This document shows, in pieces, positions 6,016 through 8,487 of a stretch of DNA of 8,487 nt. This stretch comes from an uncultured Clostridia bacterium (GTDB taxonomy: Bacteria > Bacillota > Clostridia > Christensenellales > Borkfalkiaceae). The DNA is taken from NCBI GenBank assembly GCA_937888935.1, contig CALARO010000201.1, positions 1 to 8,487 of the forward strand. The letters run 5' to 3'. The notes below the pieces were generated by a model that was not told where the DNA came from, made no database searches, and saw only the letters and a program-made list of their open reading frames with translations. The translations under genes were made by a program, and so were the position numbers. Every line of letters starts with the position of its first letter. Position 1 is the first letter of the stretch.

Positions 6016-6116
6016 ATTTCGGCTGATTTTCCGCATAACTGCGTTGCTCGTCGGTTAAATACGCCCTGTATTCGCCCTTCTCGCGCCTTGTTCTGCGAAA
6101 AATCCGCTCGAAATTT
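6014..6116. repeat. Palindromic intergenic element between rng and pyk
   Basis: Left arm 6014-6039 and right arm 6090-6116 are imperfect inverted copies, about 23 of 27 positions agreeing with one gap (shared blocks AAATTTCG, GATTTT, CGCA, AAC). The left arm begins inside the TAA stop of rng. Between the arms is a smaller hairpin, AATAC (6058-6062) with GTATT (6068-6072). No long T-run follows, so it is not a classical intrinsic terminator, though a hairpin at the mRNA end could protect or terminate the rng transcript. GTATTCGCCCTT (6068-6079) resembles the reverse complement of 2055-2066 in the larger element. Confidence 0.65.
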
Positions 6117-6188
6117 GCGCTTTGAACATGCTTTAAAAACTTACAAAAAGCTCATAATACATATACAAAGTAAAGGAAGTAGAAAAAA

Positions 6189-7601
6189 ATGAGAAAAACG
6201 AAAATCGTATGCACCGTAGGTCCGGCTTGCGACAGCGAAGAAACTTTCGAAGCGATGTGCCGCGCGGGCATGAACGTGGCGCGGCTGAATTTTTCGCACG
6301 GCTCGCACGAAGACTACGAGAAGAAGATACAAAAGCTGAAAAACGTGCGCGAACGGCTGCATTATCCGCTTGCGATCATGCTCGATACGAAAGGGCCTGA
6401 ATACCGCATCCGCACGTTTGAAAACGGCAAAATCACCTTGAACGAAGGCGACGAGTTTACGTTTACGGCAAAGGAAATCGTGGGCGATGAGAAGCGCGTT
6501 TCGGTATCGTACCCGCACCTTGGCAAAGAGCTTGAGATCGGCGATAAAGTGCTTCTGAATAACGGATTGATGATTTTCACCGTAACGAAAATTTCGGGCG
6601 ACGACGTGGTGTGCCGCGTAGACGCCGGCGGCGTGCTTTCCGATCGGAAGAGCATGAGCTTTCCGGGCAAGGTTTTAAAGCAGGTGTATTTAAGCGAGCA
6701 GGATAAAAAAGACATTCTTTTCGGCGTAAAGCACGGGGTGGATTATATCGCGTGTTCGTTCGTGTCGTGCCGGCAAGACTTAGCGGACGTAAAGGCGTAT
6801 TTAAAAGAGATCGGCGGCGAAGGGATCGACCTGATCGCGAAGATCGAAAACCGCGCGGGCGTGGAAAATATCGAAGACATCTGCGCGGAATGTGAAGGCA
6901 TCATGATCGGGCGCGGCGATATGGGCGTGGAAATTCCCTACGAAGAGCTGCCCGCAATACAAAAAGGTCTGATCACGAAGTGCCGGTTGCTCGGCAAGCG
7001 CGTGATCACCGCTACGGAAATGCTCGAATCAATGATCTCCAACCCGCGCCCCACGCGTGCGGAAATATCGGACGTGGCGAACGCCGTGTACGATGGCACT
7101 TCCGCCACAATGCTTTCGGGCGAAACGGCGGCGGGCAAGTATCCCGTGCAGGCGGTGGCGGCGATGGCGCGCATCGCGGAATACACCGAGCGCGAAATTG
7201 ATTATCTCGGGCGGTTCGATCGCTCGGCGTTCCGCATCAAAAACACGGTGGACGCGATCTCGCACGCCACGTGCGGCATGGCGAACGACGTGGAAGCGAA
7301 AGCCATCGTGGTGAATACGCTTTCGGGCAAGACGGCGCGCATGGTATCGCGTTTTCGCCCCGCGGCGGACATCGTGGCGTACACCACGTCGGAAAAAACG
7401 TGGCGCAAGCTTGCGCTTTCGTGGGGGGTAACGCCGAGAATGTCGCCGGTGTTCGGCGGCGTGAGCGAAATGTTTGCGGCAACCGCGGAAGAAACGAAAA
7501 AACTTCTGAATCTGAAGAAAGGCGATAAAATCGTGCTGACGGGCGGCTTAACCGACGGCACTTCGGGCAACACCGACCTTGTAAAAATTCAAACGGTATA
7601 A
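6189..7601 (+). CDS. pyk: Pyruvate kinase
   Basis: Cytoplasmic glycolytic enzyme transferring phosphate from phosphoenolpyruvate to ADP to give pyruvate and ATP. At 470 residues it is the standard bacterial length, without the extra C-terminal phosphotransferase-like domain found in some Gram-positive pyruvate kinases. The barrel begins KTKIVCTVGP (4-11); substrate and metal residues are visible as R32, N34 and S36 (ARLNFSHGS) and D66/K68/E71 (LDTKGPE), the glutamate being typical of potassium-dependent enzymes. Also visible are K218 and E220 (AKIEN), D244 (GRGDMGVEIP) and T276 (ITATEMLESM), followed by NPRPTRAEISDVANAVYDGT. The lid domain is about 72-168. The C-terminal effector domain (about 345-470) keeps NTLSGKTARMVSRFRP. 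Small deviations are TKGPEYRIRTF and GRGDM in place of the common TKGPEIRT and ARGDL. AAAGGAAG (6172-6179) is 9 bases from the ATG. No convincing promoter stands before it; CTTACA/TATACA at 6140-6167 is weak, so co-transcription with rng is possible. Confidence 0.96.
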   Translation: MRKTKIVCTVGPACDSEETFEAMCRAGMNVARLNFSHGSHEDYEKKIQKLKNVRERLHYPLAIMLDTKGPEYRIRTFENGKITLNEGDEFTFTAKEIVGDEKRVSVSYPHLGKELEIGDKVLLNNGLMIFTVTKISGDDVVCRVDAGGVLSDRKSMSFPGKVLKQVYLSEQDKKDILFGVKHGVDYIACSFVSCRQDLADVKAYLKEIGGEGIDLIAKIENRAGVENIEDICAECEGIMIGRGDMGVEIPYEELPAIQKGLITKCRLLGKRVITATEMLESMISNPRPTRAEISDVANAVYDGTSATMLSGETAAGKYPVQAVAAMARIAEYTEREIDYLGRFDRSAFRIKNTVDAISHATCGMANDVEAKAIVVNTLSGKTARMVSRFRPAADIVAYTTSEKTWRKLALSWGVTPRMSPVFGGVSEMFAATAEETKKLLNLKKGDKIVLTGGLTDGTSGNTDLVKIQTV

Positions 7602-7636
7602 CGCCGAAAAATTTCCGCCGCGCGCGCCGTTTGCCC

Positions 7637-7665
7637 TTGACAATCGCTTTGAATCGTGCTATAAT
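7637..7665 (+). promoter_or_regulatory. Consensus sigma-A promoter of the riboswitch-ribU transcript
   Basis: Perfect TTGACA (7637-7642) and perfect TATAAT (7660-7665) with a 17-base spacer and TGC extended -10. Transcription should begin near 7672, exactly where the first stem of the riboswitch starts. A full-consensus promoter fits a gene whose control lies in premature termination rather than in initiation. Confidence 0.92.
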
Positions 7666-7672
7666 AGGCTTG

Positions 7673-7810
7673 TCTTTGGGGCGAGGCGCAATTCCTCACC
7701 GGCAGTAACAGTCTGCGACAATTGATTTTCAGCGAGCCACCGGCAAGATGAAAAGAGATTCTGAATCGGCGAAATTCCGATACCGACGGTATAGTCCGGA
7801 TAGGAAAAGA
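7673..7810 (+). ncRNA. FMN riboswitch (RFN element)
   Basis: Flavin mononucleotide aptamer in the 5' leader of ribU. The closing stem P1 pairs TCTTT (7673-7677) with AAAGA (7806-7810). The conserved RFN blocks appear in order: GGGGCGAGG, AATTCCTCACCGGCAGTAACAG and CTGCGA in the 5' half, then TCGGCGAAATTCCGATACCG, ACGGTATAGTCCGGAT and AGGAAAAGA in the 3' half. The usual riboswitch GACGGT-ATAGTCCGGATG signature is intact except for the last base. A variable arm (about 7723-7765) lies between the halves. Bound FMN should favour the terminator at 7836-7871. CAGCGAG at 7730-7736 could alternatively pair with 7835-7841 in the 5' terminator arm; that antiterminator is my inference. Confidence 0.95.
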
Positions 7811-7835
7811 TTTTTTCTGTATGTTTGTAATTTTT

Positions 7836-7871
7836 TCGCTGCCAAAGCGCGTTTTTGGCGGCGATTTTTTT
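7836..7871 (+). terminator. Riboswitch-controlled intrinsic terminator
   Basis: Bases 7836-7846 pair with 7854-7864 over 11 positions (one G-U) around a 7-base loop, followed directly by seven T (7865-7871). It lies 26 bases after the FMN aptamer and 28 bases before the ribU start, the standard arrangement of an FMN-induced transcriptional off switch. Confidence 0.92.
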
Positions 7872-7899
7872 ATCCGATTTTTTATTCGAGGTGCAAAAA

Positions 7900-8487
7900 A
7901 TGAGTAAAACAAAAGAAAAACAGCCGTTTTTCACCGCCACGAGAATGGCGGCGATCGCGATTTTTTCGGCTCTTTCGGGCGTATTATACGCGTTCGGCGT
8001 GGCGATCCCCGTGCTTTTCGCGCCGTGGCTCGAATTGAAATTCTGCGACGTTCCGCTTCTGATCGGCACGTTTTCCTTAGGCGTGCCATCGGGGGCGATC
8101 GTGCTTGTGTGCCGCACGCTGATCAAGCTGCTTTTCAAGCCGACTTCCACCATGTATGTGGGCGAGCTTGGCGATATTTTGCTCGGTCTTGCGCTGATTA
8201 TTCCCGCCGGATTGATTTATCGGCGAAAAAAAACGTTGAAAGGCGCGATTTTTGCGTGCGTTACGGGGGCGGCGTGTCTTGTTGTCGGGGCAATGATTTT
8301 TAATCGCTTCGTGCTGATACCGCTGTATATGAAAATGTTTCATTGGGATCTTTCCGTGCTGGCGGGCATGGTGAGCGCGTTGTATAAAAATTGCACGGCG
8401 GAAACGTTTTATGCCTACTATCTCTGGCTTTCGGTGCTGCCTTTCAACGCCCTGCAATGCACGTTGAACGCGCTGCTCACTTTCGCC
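7900..8487 (+). CDS. ribU: Riboflavin ECF transporter S component RibU (3' end cut by window)
   Basis: Membrane substrate-binding subunit that captures riboflavin and works with the shared ECF module (EcfA, EcfA', EcfT). The frame is open for 196 codons to the window edge with no stop; family members are near 190-210 residues, so only a few residues are probably missing. Hydrophobic segments lie at about 15-40, 50-75, 88-107, 113-133, 135-160 and 170-196, in keeping with the six-helix S-component fold. Recognisable features are the N-terminal ATRMAAIAIFSALSGVLY, YVGELGDILLG at 86-96 and NRFVLIPLY at 135-143, the last typical of RibU. GAGGTG (7888-7893) lies 6 bases before the ATG. The FMN riboswitch directly upstream independently supports riboflavin uptake as the function. 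Confidence 0.92.
   Translation, partial: MSKTKEKQPFFTATRMAAIAIFSALSGVLYAFGVAIPVLFAPWLELKFCDVPLLIGTFSLGVPSGAIVLVCRTLIKLLFKPTSTMYVGELGDILLGLALIIPAGLIYRRKKTLKGAIFACVTGAACLVVGAMIFNRFVLIPLYMKMFHWDLSVLAGMVSALYKNCTAETFYAYYLWLSVLPFNALQCTLNALLTFA

Noticed and set aside
6122..6167. Possible promoter for pyk (TTGAAC, CATAAT and TATACA boxes)
   Set aside because: No pair of boxes combines good sequence with a 16-18 base spacer; the best pair (CTTACA, TATACA) matches only 4 of 6 in each box.

Overview
The window reads as a chromosomal segment of a spore-forming (or spore-descended) member of the Clostridia, with mid-range GC and GCG/GGC-rich codon use. This rests on the adjacent SpoIVFA-like and SpoIVFB-like proteins, an RNase E/G gene just after them (the usual clostridial neighbourhood), strong AGGAGG-type ribosome binding sites, a Gram-positive style FMN riboswitch ahead of ribU, and consensus sigma-A promoters with extended -10 elements. 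The species cannot be named from the sequence alone.

Layout: 1-252 holds no gene I can support. A clean promoter (253-281) drives a YugP-type membrane zinc metallopeptidase (346-1077). It converges on a small two-pass membrane protein of DUF3592 type on the minus strand (1159-1671, own promoter 1738-1766), and a bidirectional terminator lies between them (1105-1134). From 1767 to about 2205 there is no credible protein. This stretch holds a small AT-rich hairpin, a 276-bp element bounded by perfect 20-bp inverted repeats with two further inverted repeats nested inside, and a long terminator-like hairpin. Then come the overlapping spoIVFA-like and spoIVFB-like genes (2275-3324 and 3303-4322). 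RNase G/E follows with its own promoter (4516-6015), then a second palindromic intergenic element (6014-6116) and pyruvate kinase (6189-7601). The window ends with a consensus promoter, an FMN riboswitch, its terminator, and the riboflavin transporter substrate-binding subunit ribU, which runs off the right edge.

How they fit together: the spoIVF pair is the best-defined functional unit. It comprises an intramembrane site-2 metalloprotease with its full active-site set and a single-pass partner carrying a degenerate LytM/M23 domain. In Bacillus subtilis this pair processes pro-sigma-K in the mother cell. The riboswitch and ribU form a self-contained riboflavin uptake switch: FMN should stop transcription before the transporter gene. 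The remaining genes are housekeeping functions (RNA processing, glycolysis, membrane proteolysis) without an obvious shared pathway.

The most unusual material is non-coding: the 1850-2125 inverted-repeat element with a terminator-like hairpin just beyond it and no upstream gene on the same strand, and the second element whose left arm starts inside the stop codon of the RNase gene. I see no defence system, CRISPR array, transposase or tRNA in the window.
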